This document shows, one piece after another, positions 1 through 12,040 of a stretch of 45,343 bases of DNA. Source of the DNA: Saccoglossus kowalevskii (lineage: Eukaryota > Hemichordata > Enteropneusta > Harrimaniidae). Within the stretch, counting starts at the first letter, position 1. Every line of letters starts with the position of its first letter. The position numbers were made by a program, and so were the translations under genes. The stretch covers positions 510,266 through 555,608 of the forward strand of contig NW_003129855.1 in the NCBI RefSeq assembly GCF_000003605.2. Reading direction: 5' to 3'. The notes under the pieces are model-generated. The model was not told the DNA's origin. It saw nothing but the letters and a program-made list of their open reading frames with translations, and made no database searches.

Positions 1-38
1 AAAAGTATACTAACAATGACAATATATTGACTAAATTA

Positions 39-440
39 TATATAAACTATGACATGGAATGTATGTATGGAATTATATGTATACGAGCTATGGCACTCAT
101 ATGTCATATAACTGGATTGTATATGACTGCGACACGTATATGAACTATGACATGCGTGTTGGTTAAGATTTATATTAAATATAACATTTTTAATGAATTA
201 AGATGTATATGAACTATGACATATGTATAGACTGAAATGATTATATTCACAAGTAGTGGTTGAGTAATTCGATTAAATATGGCTGACTGACAGACATTTT
301 TAAAAAAAATGTGGTATCTTGAACATGCTTTGTCAGATTGTTATTATACATGTTATAATACATGTTCATGACGACATGCTTAGTCATTTTCATTAAAATT
401 TGGTACATACATTATACATGTTAGGATACATGTTCATGTC
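39..440. repeat. Diverged short tandem/dispersed repeats
   Basis: A motif close to GTATATGAACTATGACATG appears near 39-56, 136-154 and 205-222, with a weaker form near 80-96. A second motif, TTATACATGTTATAATACATG followed by TTCATG in its first copy, appears at about 344-370 and again with two changes at about 412-438, a spacing near 69 bp. The units are imperfect, so this looks like an old, decayed minisatellite. No coding potential is evident. Confidence 0.5.
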
Positions 441-1136
441 AGTTTGTTTCATAATCAGATCAAAGATGGCTGTTAATATTTTGACCATACTACTGTATCC
501 CGATACACATGTACAGTCTCATATTGTGTCACATTTATCATAATACATGCCTATATGTTTATTTGTAGGAATATCGTCCAAAGGTTGTATTAAATGTTTA
601 TAGTTAAAAAATGTACATAGATTATTTTGAATAACAAGAGTGAGTCTGGTTGAAAATGAATTCATGGATGACAATATTTCATCCTGAGATACATATTAGC
701 TCGTACAACAGATTACGAGTTAACGCTGATGTCACTCCAAGTTGTATATTCTCAAACATACATTGCATGTTAGTCACATGATGCACATTCATGTTTGACT
801 CGTGCTTCATTCTCCTTAAATTGTAAAGTGCCTTAATTGAACACCATGAAAACATTGTTAGAAAAAAGTGCCATTGGGTAACGCCATAATGAATATGCTG
901 GCACTTGCTTACAATACTGGAGACATGCACTTTATTTGAGTTTGAATTTATGACTAGCAATTTGCATATCCAATTTGATTGCTTATATTATGCACACAAT
1001 AATACATGTTCATAACAATTAAATTTGTAATCAGAAAAAAAGACGAAAGACTTGCAGCCATCTTGCTCTTTGAAATCAGCCAAATTACAAAAGTTGAGAT
1101 ATGAGCTGGGTGAGGCAGCTGTTCAGTTAGGTTCTA
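441..1136. other. No gene seen
   Basis: AT-rich sequence with only short open frames in all six frames. A 93-codon minus-strand frame (679-960) has no recognisable motif. Nothing else stands out. Confidence 0.5.
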
Positions 1137-1140
1137 TTTA

Positions 1141-1410
1141 ATGTGATGTGATGTTATGTGATGTGATGCGATGCGATGCGATGCGATGCGATGCTGATGT
1201 GATGTTATGTGATGTGATGTGATGTGATGTGCTGTGATGCGATGCGATGCGACGCGATGTGCTGTGATGCGATGCGATGCGATGTGATGTGATGTGATGT
1301 GATGCGATGCGATGCGACGCGACGCGACGCGACGCGATGCGATGTGATGTGATGTGATGTGATGTGATGTGATGCGATGCGATGCGATGCGATGTGATGT
1401 GATGTGATGT
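1141..1410. repeat. Pentanucleotide (GATGY)n array
   Basis: About 54 units of a 5-bp repeat. Blocks of GATGT, GATGC and GACGC alternate, with occasional GTTATGT, GCTGT and one-base slips (for example near 1195). A 30-bp higher-order unit (GATGT GCTGT, three GATGC, then GACGC or GATGT) occurs twice in tandem at 1226-1255 and 1256-1285. Because 5 bp is not a multiple of three, every frame reads a 5-residue repeat; the minus strand gives a long Ser/His/Ile/Arg-rich frame that is a by-product of the array and not a gene. Confidence 0.97.
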
Positions 1411-2401
1411 AATATGTAATGTTTATGTATAATCAAACTAGATAAATATAGGGATGACAAGATCAAGTGGGTATCTAAGAATATATACATATATTGATGG
1501 TCTCGATAATCAAGAAGAATAGAATTTCGATGTTATCAAAGGTGATGGTATGGAAAACCAAGACAATACACAGATAAATGAGACATCTTTTGTTCTAAAT
1601 AGTCAGGAAGTGGGACTTTGAGAGATAATGGCAAGTATTACTATCTGGGTAACCAAGGGAATACATATGTGGATAACAGGAATGATGGTGTCTGTAAGCA
1701 GGAAGAAGGGCATTTTGATGTTATCAAGGGTGATAATATTATTAACTAAGAAAAAGATTATATGTATGACATGGCTAATTATCTAGAATAATATAATTGA
1801 GGTGGCCGTGTGGATAAGCAGATAAATACATTGAAGGAGGACAGGATAATCTCGAAAGCCAGAAAAAAAAAGACCCGTTACATATCGAACAAAAAACGGA
1901 AAAAATAGAGCCCTGAACCCACCAAAGTATGAAACAACCAGATACATAGTTCGTATGATGTCCCTTCACTGTCACTCAATAGCGAAATAATGGTGTATTG
2001 AGTAAATACCAGACTGGTTTTAAGGCAATTATGTTCGAAGTATTATATTAAAATCGTTTATTGAACATTGAACACGCTTTGTATACGTATATTCCAAGAG
2101 AACGGTAAGCTAGAATGCATAGCAATGACTGATGATGACACACGTTCGTATAATTAATTTCAGCTCCACGTTGTTAATAGTACCATTTTACTTGAAATCG
2201 GTCTTTCCTATCATGATTTACGCCCTCTGTAGTTGAAATCAGTTTTTTAATAATATTTTGTCTTTGACGCAGGAGACGCTATTAAAAAATCATGGTCACA
2301 GATTGGCCTACTGAGAGCAGACAGCATCAAAATAGTCTTATGACTTGTTTTTAAAAGCCACTTACTATGTGGTTAACACTATTTTTGACGGGACAGCCAC
2401 A
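1411..2401. other. No gene seen
   Basis: AT-rich sequence with short frames only. There is no recognisable domain, RNA gene or clear repeat. Confidence 0.45.
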
Positions 2402-2431
2402 ATGTGGTTTTGGATACTGCTCTGTGCCGTT
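2402..2431 (+). other. Candidate first coding exon (signal-peptide-like)
   Basis: An ATG with A at -3 opens a 10-codon frame reading MWFWILLCAV, a strongly hydrophobic start like that of a signal peptide or signal anchor. It ends directly at GTAAGC, a good splice donor. The next strong acceptor with an open in-phase exon is at 4383. Against it, ten codons are few, a hydrophobic run next to a donor can arise by chance, and no homology is recognised. The status as a real exon is inference. Confidence 0.22.
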
Positions 2432-2813
2432 GTAAGCAAACAATTGTTTTTTTATTATTTCTGAGTATGAATATGCGAATTGATTTCTGATCTCTGTTTA
2501 TTGTTGTATAGTCAAAATGATTTCACGACGTACCTGACGAGATAATAACAGCATTTAAGGAATTTCGGTCAGATCTGTTACATTTTATTATTGGTTTATT
2601 AAACAATTTTGGAATAGATTTTAGAAAACGTTGTCTGCTTATTGTGTATAAGGTGCACCGAGGGGAACTGTCATACTGACTGAGCGTTAATTAGAAAGAC
2701 CTGGATTTCAGTCTCAATGGAAAAGAGACCAATCAGTTGTAAATTATGGTGGCTATACATGGTAATACTACCTTTACTAAATTTCTGTTGGTAAATGGCC
2801 AGTCAACTGAACA

Positions 2814-3192
2814 TAATACTGTAAAACATGTCTTTTTGCGAGCATGTCTATTTAGCGAGAGAACTAATTCGCTAATTTAAAATGTCGCTAATGACTTCAT
2901 TATAAATTCAAAATGGCGGCCAAACAACGTCTTTTTCTCCACACACACACTTTGTAAACAACACAGAACACGTAATAATCTGGAGCGCTTTCTTATTACA
3001 ATTGACAGTTTTTTCTTTATTTTTATGGAGGTTATAATTGCGCATTTGTTTTGGCAGGCGCCAGAAAAGTATTGTGAAAACAAAAAATCAATAAAGACGA
3101 GAGATTCGCTAAATCAACATTTCGCTATTACGTATTTTTACCACAATTCGCTAAAATAGTATGTCTCGTTTTCAACATGTTTTACAGTATTA
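2814..3192. mobile_element. MITE with terminal inverted repeats and 5-bp target duplication
   Basis: A 379-bp element. The left end TAATACTGTAAAACATGT (2814-2831) is matched by its exact reverse complement at the right end (3175-3192). A looser subterminal match, CGAG..CAT..TATTTTAGCGA, continues inward. Both ends are flanked by GAACA (2809-2813 and 3193-3197), read as the target-site duplication. TTCGCTAA motifs recur inside near both ends. There is no transposase frame, so it is non-autonomous. The superfamily is not determined; a 5-bp duplication does not settle it. I believe similar TACTGTAAAAC/TTCGC repeats are common in bivalve genomes, from memory only. Confidence 0.85.
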
Positions 3193-3197
3193 GAACA

Positions 3198-4382
3198 TAG
3201 TGCCCACAATTACCACAACAACACAACACTACATAATCAACTTATTTACAAACATAGAGCAAATGACTGACAAACAATGGACAATCCCACAGAATAAATG
3301 ATTGACAAAAAATTAAAAAAACACATTCTGGTACTCCACAGCAGACAAATCGGTAAGAAAAAAAAAATTCTGCTGTAAAGAGGTTAAAAAAACAACAACA
3401 GAGACTTAAATGAGCCATTCACTATAACTGCTATCAGTATTACCCAAATTGTAACATGGAGGTAAAAAAGATTCTATAAAAAGTAAATTATTTTTGCGGA
3501 ATTCTGTGGAACATATAAATAAAGTGTTTCAAAAACTGACTCGTCAGAGAGCATAAAATATAGTCAATCTTCAACTAAAAACGGGATTAAATGTCCAAGT
3601 GTGTAGTTTCCGGTGTGTAGTGGGAATGGTGACCTCTTGTTTTCAACAAAGGTCACTGCGCATGAGTAACGACCTCATTTATGGTCTGCACAATTGATTT
3701 AATATTTCATCGGAAAATTGTTTCTGTGTAATCTGAATATTACCGTCTGTACACTAGTTAAAACAATCGCCAACTATCATCGAGTTCAAAGACCAGGAGC
3801 ACAAAGGAATAAGGAGCTTAACTTAGCAATAAACAATTGGATTTAATAGGCTTATTTCCGTCAGTGCTCCTTCTTTTTTTTCCTCCATGGTTGTAATGAC
3901 AATACATCAACAACTCTTTATATGAGTTTGCTGGTTATTTAAACAAATTCACCTTTAGGCGAAACCCGTGATGACAGCGAGATTCTACTTTAATTCAAAC
4001 TGAATAAATCTCATCTCAATTTAAAACATGACAACTACATTTGATTGCGTCTCAAAATTTGGAAGCTTAGGCGATGTGTTCTGCGAAATGCTATAATTAG
4101 ACTCACCGATCAAAATAATCAATTTCATTACCTGTAACAGCTTGTACATTAACTAGTATTGTGTTGGCGTCTAAAATAATATCAATAATGAATTTCTTTA
4201 TTGAATGCACTGTACAAAGTAATTTAAATCCCCATACTATCACAACACATACAGAACAATATAATGATAATCTAATACAACTTTCAAAACATAAACAATA
4301 GTGCTTCATTGCAATAATCTTTCCTAGCAAACATGTTCTACCGTCTCCATAGACCCTTTTACACAATATTTTTTTTTTTCAG
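3198..4382. other. No gene seen; possible intron
   Basis: AT-rich sequence with scattered A-runs. It would be intronic if the exon pair 2402-2431 and 4383-4457 is real. A long pyrimidine tract ending in CAG closes the stretch (about 4360-4382). Open frames here are short and unrecognised. Confidence 0.35.
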
Positions 4383-4457
4383 AACATATATCGCATTTGT
4401 TTTGCATTCAAATGCAATATAGATGAACCCAATATCACCCAAACTATGTCAAACAGT
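4383..4457 (+). other. Candidate internal exon
   Basis: A run of about eleven T followed by CAG makes a strong splice acceptor. Exactly 25 open codons follow, containing two Cys and one N-glycosylation sequon (NIT), then GTAAGA as donor. The phase (0) agrees with the candidate signal-peptide exon at 2402-2431. Together these would give a short secreted or membrane product. No family is recognised and a terminal exon is not secure, so this rests on splice-site shape and phase alone. Confidence 0.2.
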
Positions 4458-6583
4458 GTAAGATGAGATTAACTGATGAAACTGCTTCATCTGAAATGAG
4501 ATATATCTTTTATTGGTCGTAATTTGGTTGTCACGTCCCAAACTGATACAAGTTATACGAGTGTGTTATACAATTATTGTAGGCAAACTGATATGATATT
4601 CACTTGACTAGGTGGAACAATGTCTCATTCAGGCGGCATTTGTGTAATAACATTTGATGAAATTGAGGAATTAATGTGTTTAAAGAAAAAAGAGAGAAAG
4701 AGTAGAACAGAGATATCAGCGTGGGCACACCAAGACATTAAAAAGATAATGGAAGTGCAGAGGTAGGAAAAGACGATAAAGTGGCGATCATTTTGCTATG
4801 ATTGCAAAACTGTCAGAAGCGAGCTGATATTATAAGGCACAGATAGGAGAGCATAGACGATGGAAGAGTAGAGCCAAATATGAGTTGATGAGTGAATTGA
4901 AGATAATTGTATTCAAAATTACGTCTCACCTTAAGGTCATCACCATCAATATGGTTTAATAGATACAATTATGCAGGATAAAAACAGTTGTAGATATATG
5001 GTATTTTCTCAGCACTATGAATATTCCGATAATACTCTGTGATCTTGTCTGTGAAAATGATCAGTATATGATAACATAAAAAAAACTATGGTATGCCCAC
5101 CCAGCAACTATATAGCGCCACCAGCACGGTATGGAGTATCTTATCTACAGCGTGTTATCTTATCATAGCCTTGTTCGCTTATACGCTATAATATGTGGCG
5201 ATAGTTGTCATAGTCATACAATTTATTTACTTGCTGTAAAAGTCATAACCACCCCTAAACATTACGTGAATAAATGCACTATATTTAAGACATTGGAGTG
5301 TCTACACACTTCTCAATCGACTATCTGCACTATCTCGAACTAGATGATTCGTTCATCATTGTGGTACATGAATTAGAATATCACTGATACTAACTAACTA
5401 CTAACCGCCAGCCACAATATCCGATCCCAGTTGTGTTTCTACATAAGCCCACCAGAAATTCTATTCACATACACAAAGTCGGGATACGGCTCCATATCCC
5501 ACTGTGTGTACATTATAAATTAATTTCAGTTAAATATAGAAAATAACAGATGTAATCGAGCAGAGATCATGACCTACGTTGATTGCCAATTGATAATATT
5601 TCTGTATTATTGTCTAAATAAAATTGCCTCAGTTGAAATGCAGAACCATTCATCCACTCATAATTGGATGTTCTAGTTCGATTAGTTATCTACAACATTG
5701 GCCGAATTATTTGAGCACAGATTCAATATCCTATGCTTGAATTGGAAGCAGCTTGTCTTTCCAAATGTGCGTTGGTTAATATATTATACCCAATAAACGT
5801 ATATTATTCGGTTCGTAATGGAAGGTGGTTAAACACTGTTTTTTCTGTTAAATACAACAAACCTTGTAAATGGCCACAATGTTTTTAAATTAATAATTGC
5901 GTTGCGTCTGTCAAATGAGGAATATACACTGTTTTTTAAGTTTCGAATCGTAATTGGGTGTGGATTTTAGCCTAAGGAAGGCTAATCTAAAATTATGTTA
6001 TGTCTAAATATATTGTCACGTATACTGCGCTCGATATTAAGTTCGTGGCGAAAGGCAATAATTGCTCGTCTAGAACATGATTTTATTGAAGTTTAGACTT
6101 ATAAAGTGCGTATGTGGCTAATGTGATATATTTATCGACTTCATTATGCCAGTTTTGATAATCGATAACTTTGCATCGCCAACGCCCTGACTGTACCAGA
6201 CTTCTTCAAAACCATATGTAAACAACATTGTCTTAGCTGATTTCGCCCAGTACTTCTGTAATTTCAATTAGGTTTGATAGGCATGGCAAATATAATACCC
6301 TTACGAAATATCGCCAGTTCTTTTTTAAAGAACTTGGAAAAGATACCATCAACACAAGGTGATTATTTATGCTTATACAGATTCCTTCTGTGGTGAATGG
6401 TTGATCAAGCGAGTATAAAATACTGTTATCCACACATTTGGCGAGTCGATAATGACGTCATTTTTTTTGCAATCCTTGCCTGGACATGTTGACGCATTTC
6501 CTCCTAGAATGATAAAAACTCAGAATGATGGGGTCTCGGATATATGTTATGATACAACGATCAGAAATGTTCATGGCCTTTAT
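4458..6583. other. No gene seen
   Basis: About 2.1 kb of AT-rich sequence with a purine-rich patch near 4680-4880. Only short frames of under 80 codons are present, without recognisable motifs. No tRNA-like or clear repeat structure was found. Confidence 0.45.
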
Positions 6584-6698
6584 ATTTTTTTTTTAATTTT
6601 TATATTTATAAGTTTTTATTGGTTTTATTTGTTTATACATAATACATACAGCAAGCAGAATACACTGTGTACATATACAGACTAATATACAAGTGCAT

Positions 6699-9600
6699 TC
6701 AAGACATAACAATTTGGTGGATTTTAATCCACTTATTACAGTGTGTTTCAATTTTGTCTTTGTTCACAGCAATGTTGTATTCAAGATAATAGTTATACTT
6801 GACTTGGTTCAGAAAAGTTGGAAAGTGGGGTTTTAGGTTTCTCATTTTCATAAGATAAATGTGTGTTTTAGCCAGAAGCAGTAAGTGGTTGTGCAACCTA
6901 GACAAAGTCACTTTCCCAAATAAAATTTCACTAAGAGTTGGCACTTCCCTCATTACTAATGCATCTCTGAAACACTGGAGGAACTTTAACCAGAATAATT
7001 TTGTTGCATCACATGAAAAGAAAAGATGTTCAAGTGTCTCACTCTCACCTCCACAGAATGTACATAATTCAGATATTTGTATCCCCCTTCTCTTTAGGTC
7101 ATAATTAGTGTATAAAATATGGTGGAGTAATCTGAACTGAAATTCTCTGGTCTTAACATGTATTGCCACTCTAAATGGCAAGTTATATGTGGCTTTCCAA
7201 TCTCTAGTTAGATCAAACTTTCTTTCATAGTAGCCCTCACTGATAGGAACAGAATCATTTGACTTTGCAGAACTTTCTTAATTTTGCCACTGCATTAGAT
7301 GGGTATTACGGTACAAGTTATAAACATATCTAAATCCCTTAACACTTAAATCCTTATAATACACAGATGTGCCTCTAATTAGTATGTGCCTATTATTCAA
7401 AATCATTTGTTCAGGGACTTAACAGTTTTATCATTAATTGTATTACATGACGACCAAGCTTCTAATGTAAAACTGTGGCAAGGACAGGTTAAGCAGTTTT
7501 GTCTCAAAATTACACTTGAATAAAAATGTGCCACCCACTTGTCTAAGACGTTTGTTTAGAATTTTTTAAAGGGTGTTGGATGTTCTCATCCAAAAATCTC
7601 TTTAAGAAACCAATTCTAAACATCTTGTGCATAGCTCTTACATCAGGAGCATTCAGTCCTCCTTTCCCAATATCTGTCACCATGACCCGCCTTGCCACCC
7701 TGTCCGGACCATTCCATAGAAACTTAAAAGCAGCCCTTTCAACTTTGTCAAGAATATGTGGAGACACATATGTCATTCTCCTAATATAACTCATTTGCGA
7801 TATGGCAAGTGTCTTAAGAATTTGCCAATTAAAGTGAGAGACCGATTTCTCCAACAATTAATTGTTTTTTCCATTTGTTTCAGAAGTGATGCAAAGTTCA
7901 TATTGACATTGTTCTTCACATTGTATATACTCCGAGAACTTTGATTGGATTTTCTGGCCATTTAATTTTAAAAGGCTTTTTTCTTATCTGCTTCCAAAGA
8001 CCCAGCCACATGCCTTCAGTTTTCTCCATATTGATACAAAGTCCAGAGAACAGATTTCAAAAAATACAGTACATGATGCTTCATTTGTTAAATAAAACAT
8101 ATTTAATACATGTTATGTTGCGGTCGGTTCTGAGGTTGATTAGTAAAATTTCCAAAGCTATAATAAAGAGATAGGTTGGCAATGGATCGCACTGCCTCAC
8201 TCCTCGCTTCAGTGAAAAGTAGCCCTCAGAGAAACCATTAATCATTACACACGTGTATGCAAGAGTACAGTGTGTTAACTCATTTTTGAAAAATATGACC
8301 AAATTGAAAGGCTTCCAGACACTCCATCAAAAAATCCCATTCAAGCATATCAAACGCTTTCTGGAAGTCCATTGCAATTAACATTCCAGGAAATTTATTT
8401 TCATCTGTAAACCAAAGTATTTTTTCAATTAATCTAATACAGTAACTGATGTCCCTCCCGCAACAAATGCTCCCTGGAGGTCGTTAATAATATGAGGTAA
8501 TACTTTTTTCAATCTTATTGCGAGACACTTAGACCCAATCTTTGCATCAACATTTATAAGCGATATGGGCCGCCAATTCTTAATGAATTTTGAATCTCTG
8601 CCTTTCTTTTCAATCAATGAAATGACACTTTGTTTTTGAGAGTTTGATAATTCACCTGTTTTATAACCAAAATTTAAGGATGCTGTTAGCAATTCCTCAA
8701 CCAAAGGCCAAAATTGAAGGTAAAACTTAACTGGAATTCCGTCATTACCGGGTGTTTTGTTCCGCACCATACCATCTACTATATTGAATGCTTCGTTTTG
8801 TGTTATTTCCTTATCACAATTATTCCTCATAATGTCCGTTAAGGGTGTAATACTTGGATTATGCAGGAGAGGGTGTGCTTTAATATTTCTATTAGGGTCA
8901 GCTTTTGTACTATACAAGTCAGAATAGAATGCTTTTAATTCTTTTAAAATCTCATTTGGGTTGGGAACTATTCCTTTTCCTCTCCATTTCTAGTCCTAAA
9001 AAATATTTATTATTCTTCTCACCCATTTCATGCCATGCAACCCTTGATCGAATAATGGCTCCCTCTGTTGTGTATTCTTGTTCAATATCAAGTTTACTTT
9101 TGACCGTTTCCAATTCTTCATAATTCTCTTAATCAGTTGGCTTTATATTTAGCTAGATTTCTAGCTCTGACATTTGATTCTCAGGTTTTTGAAGATATTC
9201 TCGTTTTTGTTTGGCTTTTTTCTTACTAAAGACCATGGAGAATTTTTTTATTTCATATTTAATTAAATCCCACTTGAGTCCTATATCTTCTATATTTTCA
9301 TAATTCTGAATCCACATTGGAATATTTTCTGTGAGCTGAGCGATGTATTTAGCATCTTTTATTAAACTACTGTTTAGTTTCCAGTAGAAAGGACCATATG
9401 GTGTATGATCATACTCGAGTACTAAAGTAATTGCATTATGATCAGAGGCAATCGATGATATTATTACAGTTGTTATAATGTCTTGCTGAAGTGTATCACT
9501 CACCAAGAAATAGTCAATCCTACTTTGAATAATATTTGGTTTTCTCTTTCTCCACGTATAACCATTAGTTTATGTCTCCATCAATTCCGTCATCGATTGC

Positions 9601-10092
9601 TCTGCTTGTTTTCTTGTAGTACTATGTGAGCAAAATCTGTCCTGTGCTTTCAAGGTAAAGTTAAAGTCACCCCCTACAATTATTTATACATCTGGAGGAG
9701 CATCACATAATGTGATTAATTCAGAAATTTCATCAATAAATTGGCCTTGCATTTTAGTATCATTCGGGCAGTATATATTAATCAATAAAATATGTTTTTC
9801 ATCAATACTTATATCGAGTATAATATACCGTCCCGCATCGCTCACTTGTACAGAATTTAACACATACCTGAGATCCTTTAGAATTATCATTAGATTTACC
9901 ATGAGAGTAGACATAGTGGCCACCTTGTACTTGATTAGACCAATATTTTTCATCTGCCTGACTACTATGAGTCTCCTATAAAAACACAATGTTGGGCTTT
10001 TTAGATTTCATCCGTCCCTAGAGCTTTCTCCTCTTTTTGTATTCTCTGAACCCACGAACATTAATTGAAAGAATTTTAACCCGAGTCCCTCT
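6699..10092 (-). pseudogene. LINE copy 1 ORF2 (endonuclease-reverse transcriptase), broken
   Basis: Reading on the minus strand, the AP-endonuclease start is visible at about 10092-10023 (ILSINVRGFREYKKR). The QETH segment follows near 9975, disrupted by a frameshift. The endonuclease tail (SDTLQQDI...SDHNAITLV) lies at 9506-9400. RT domain 1 (NKTPGNDGIP) and NWRPISLINVDAKIG lie in 8429-8917. A block reading SLKRGVRQCDP then follows, where the family has RQGDP, in 8081-8302. The FADD catalytic box expected near 8060-8110 is lost to a rearrangement. The thumb (QMSYIRRMTYVSPHILDKVERAAFKFLW in outline) is in 7543-7857. The C-terminal 160 residues (7181-6699) are intact and hold a CCHC knuckle, CTFC...H....C. 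Several frameshifts and stops rule out function. Confidence 0.9.
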
Positions 10093-10619
10093 TATACATA
10101 TGTACAACTATTGTTTCATACAGCACTTTTGTTTTAAATGAATGTTACATATTTTGTTATAAAGAATGAGGATTGAAAAAAAATATAAAGGACAAATGCA
10201 ATGAACAAAAAAGAAAGCAGTGAAAAACTAAGCCAGCTTCAACTGGCACGCAGTACCACATATCACTGCTGGTTGAAAAGCTAAGAGAGACACAAAAACA
10301 CCAGTTGGGATGTAGAGTGTGCAATGCTAACCCTCAGCTCCACCAATATACATAAACATAAACATCAATAATAATTATTTCACAAAGAGGAATAATTCTT
10401 TCAGGGGCTTCACTACTCACTAATAATCAAATGATCCATTAGTACCAACACCCCTTCCTATAATTATTAAACATTCTTAGAAAATGTATGTTGTTTTACA
10501 ATTTTCTCATCATTAATCCCCGCCATTAAGCAAATGTTTCCACCATAATCATTGAACTATGAAAAATAACTTCTTCTGGGGCATTATTACTTACAAAATT
10601 AGTCACATAGTCAGTCTCA

Positions 10620-11495
10620 AGTTAAAAGTCTCACATCGCCCTCTGTCTTTAGATTCAATCATCAGAGTCGCTGGTACCTTCCACGCCACAAAAGATCTTT
10701 TACCGGGATTTTCCTCTTGAAACTTCTTCTTGTATTCAATAAGCTTTTTCCTGCCTGCCTGTACCGGAAGGCTAACATCGTCCTCGTCCGTAATAAGTGC
10801 ATCTTTACCTTGATATGGGTGACGCCCCAGTCGCTTTGGTGCAGACATCAGGATAGATCGAGCATCCCCTGCATTGACGAACGGTACCTTTATCGGTCTT
10901 TGACGTTTTCTTTCTGTGGTTACACTGGTATTGCGCCGGTATATCGACTCAGGAGGACATCTGTAAGCGCGTTGAATCCCCATCTGATCGGCCTCTTTGA
11001 TCCCCATGTGCTCGACTAAAAAATTCCCGAATAGAATCAATACAATTTTGACTGTTCCTCTCTGCACCTTCTGGAATGTTCAGAAAATTTATATTCGATC
11101 GCCGACCTCTGTTTTCTAAATCATCTAGTTTCATTTCCATATGGTGTAATTTCTGTTCTGCGTCTTTCAATTTCTGGCGCAATTCTTCCATATCCGTCAA
11201 TTCTATCGTGCGCATTCTGGACAGATTTTTCTATTTCGGTTATAGCCTTCATCATTCCTTCCAACTTCTCAGTTATTAGGTCAATCTATGCAACTTCCGT
11301 TTTAATTTCGAGAATATTTCTCAAATTCTGCGTGATCTTCTGGTCATTTGGAAGTGCCGCGAGTGTGTCTTCCCCATGGCCGCCGCCATCTTGGCGTTTC
11401 CACGAGTTTCCACGATTCCTTGTTCTTCCAGTCCCGGCCATCAACTGATTCACCTTTCTGTTATTTCACCGTTTCGTAGATTTAGTTGTCGCCAT
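10620..11495 (-). pseudogene. LINE copy 1 ORF1 (RNA-binding chaperone type), broken
   Basis: The likely start is the ATG at 11495 (MATTKST), which meets a TGA within ten codons in this copy. Further in, a heptad-rich coiled coil (MEELRQKLKDAEQKLHHMEMKL region, about 11200-11110) runs into LENRGRRSNINFLNIPEGAE, the junction typical of L1 ORF1 (Transposase_22) proteins. A basic C-terminal part (LPVQAGRKKLIEYKKKF, about 10780-10720) follows. The copy has a frameshift at a T-run near 11023, a TAG at 11286-11288 shared with copy 2, and a deletion of roughly 70 bp near its end relative to copy 2. Confidence 0.85.
11382..11394 (-). promoter_or_regulatory. YY1-like motif in LINE 5' region
   Basis: The minus strand reads CCAAGATGGCGGC, matching the YY1 consensus core AAGATGGCGGC. 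It lies about 175 bp inside the 5' end of LINE copy 1, at the equivalent position of the same motif in copy 2. Human L1 also has a YY1 site in its 5' UTR. Function here is inference. Confidence 0.4.
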
Positions 11496-11568
11496 TTGCA
11501 AGTCAAATACTCTTGTGTAATACGTAATAAATTCACTTTTTTGACGGAACCGAAGTTTGGGTGACGTT

Positions 11569-11836
11569 ACTCTAGGTCACGCATGTGCACTCCTCCTTCA
11601 TGGCAGTCTTTGTTAGTGATTTCAGAATCTGAATTGTTTTTATTATTAAATATTCTCCAAAGTGCTCTGGTTTCGTTTGAGGCAAGCGTTGTAATGATTT
11701 ATTTCACTTTTTTGTAGTGGTCTTTTTTTGTTTTAATTAAGTCAATATATTGACGTTTAGCCTGCTTTTAACTCACAGGTAACTAGTCATTGCGATTATC
11801 CTTGAATACGTTTGGTACACTACAGACAAAACTAGG
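11569..11836. other. No gene seen
   Basis: Unique-looking AT-rich spacer between LINE copy 1 and the 68-bp tandem array. No coding signal was found. Confidence 0.45.
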
Positions 11837-12040
11837 TATGATGACATTCCACGCCAAACCATCACACTTCTAAATGTTTGTATGGATATGATATTGGTTC
11901 CTTGTATGACGACATTCCACGCCAAACCATCACACTTCTAAATGTTTGTATGGATATGATATTGGTTCCTTGTATGACGACATTCCACGCCAAACCATCA
12001 CACTTCTAAATGTTTGTATGGATATGATATTGGTTCCTTG
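11837..12040. repeat. Tandem array, 3 x 68 bp
   Basis: Exactly three units start at 11837, 11905 and 11973. Units two and three are identical by eye. Unit one differs at one base (TATGATGAC against TATGACGAC). Each contains CCACGCCAAACCATCACAC and ends GATATTGGTTCCTTG. The period is not a multiple of three, so it is not a protein repeat. The near-identity implies recent expansion. Confidence 0.97.

Larger units (their letters stand above)
6584..11568 (-). mobile_element. L1/Tx1-type LINE, copy 1 (degenerate, near full length)
   Basis: A non-LTR retrotransposon read on the minus strand. Its 5' end is near 11568, where homology with the second copy begins (AACGTCACCCAAA), and its 3' end is an A/T-rich tail (about 6584-6638). 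It carries a 5' UTR, ORF1 (coiled coil and RNA-binding region), a spacer, ORF2 (endonuclease, reverse transcriptase, C-terminal zinc knuckle) and a short 3' UTR. The homology with copy 2 stops at 6639. Both ORFs contain frameshifts and stops, and the RT active-site segment is rearranged, so the copy is dead. I found no convincing target-site duplication. Confidence 0.93.

Noticed and set aside
1134-1490. 118-codon Ser/His/Ile-rich minus-strand frame
   Set aside because: It is the pentanucleotide array read as codons; 5-bp repeats stay open in a frame whenever no stop is in the unit.
11837-12040. Regular repeats considered as a CRISPR-like array
   Set aside because: The 68-bp units are head to tail without unique spacers, and the DNA is eukaryotic.
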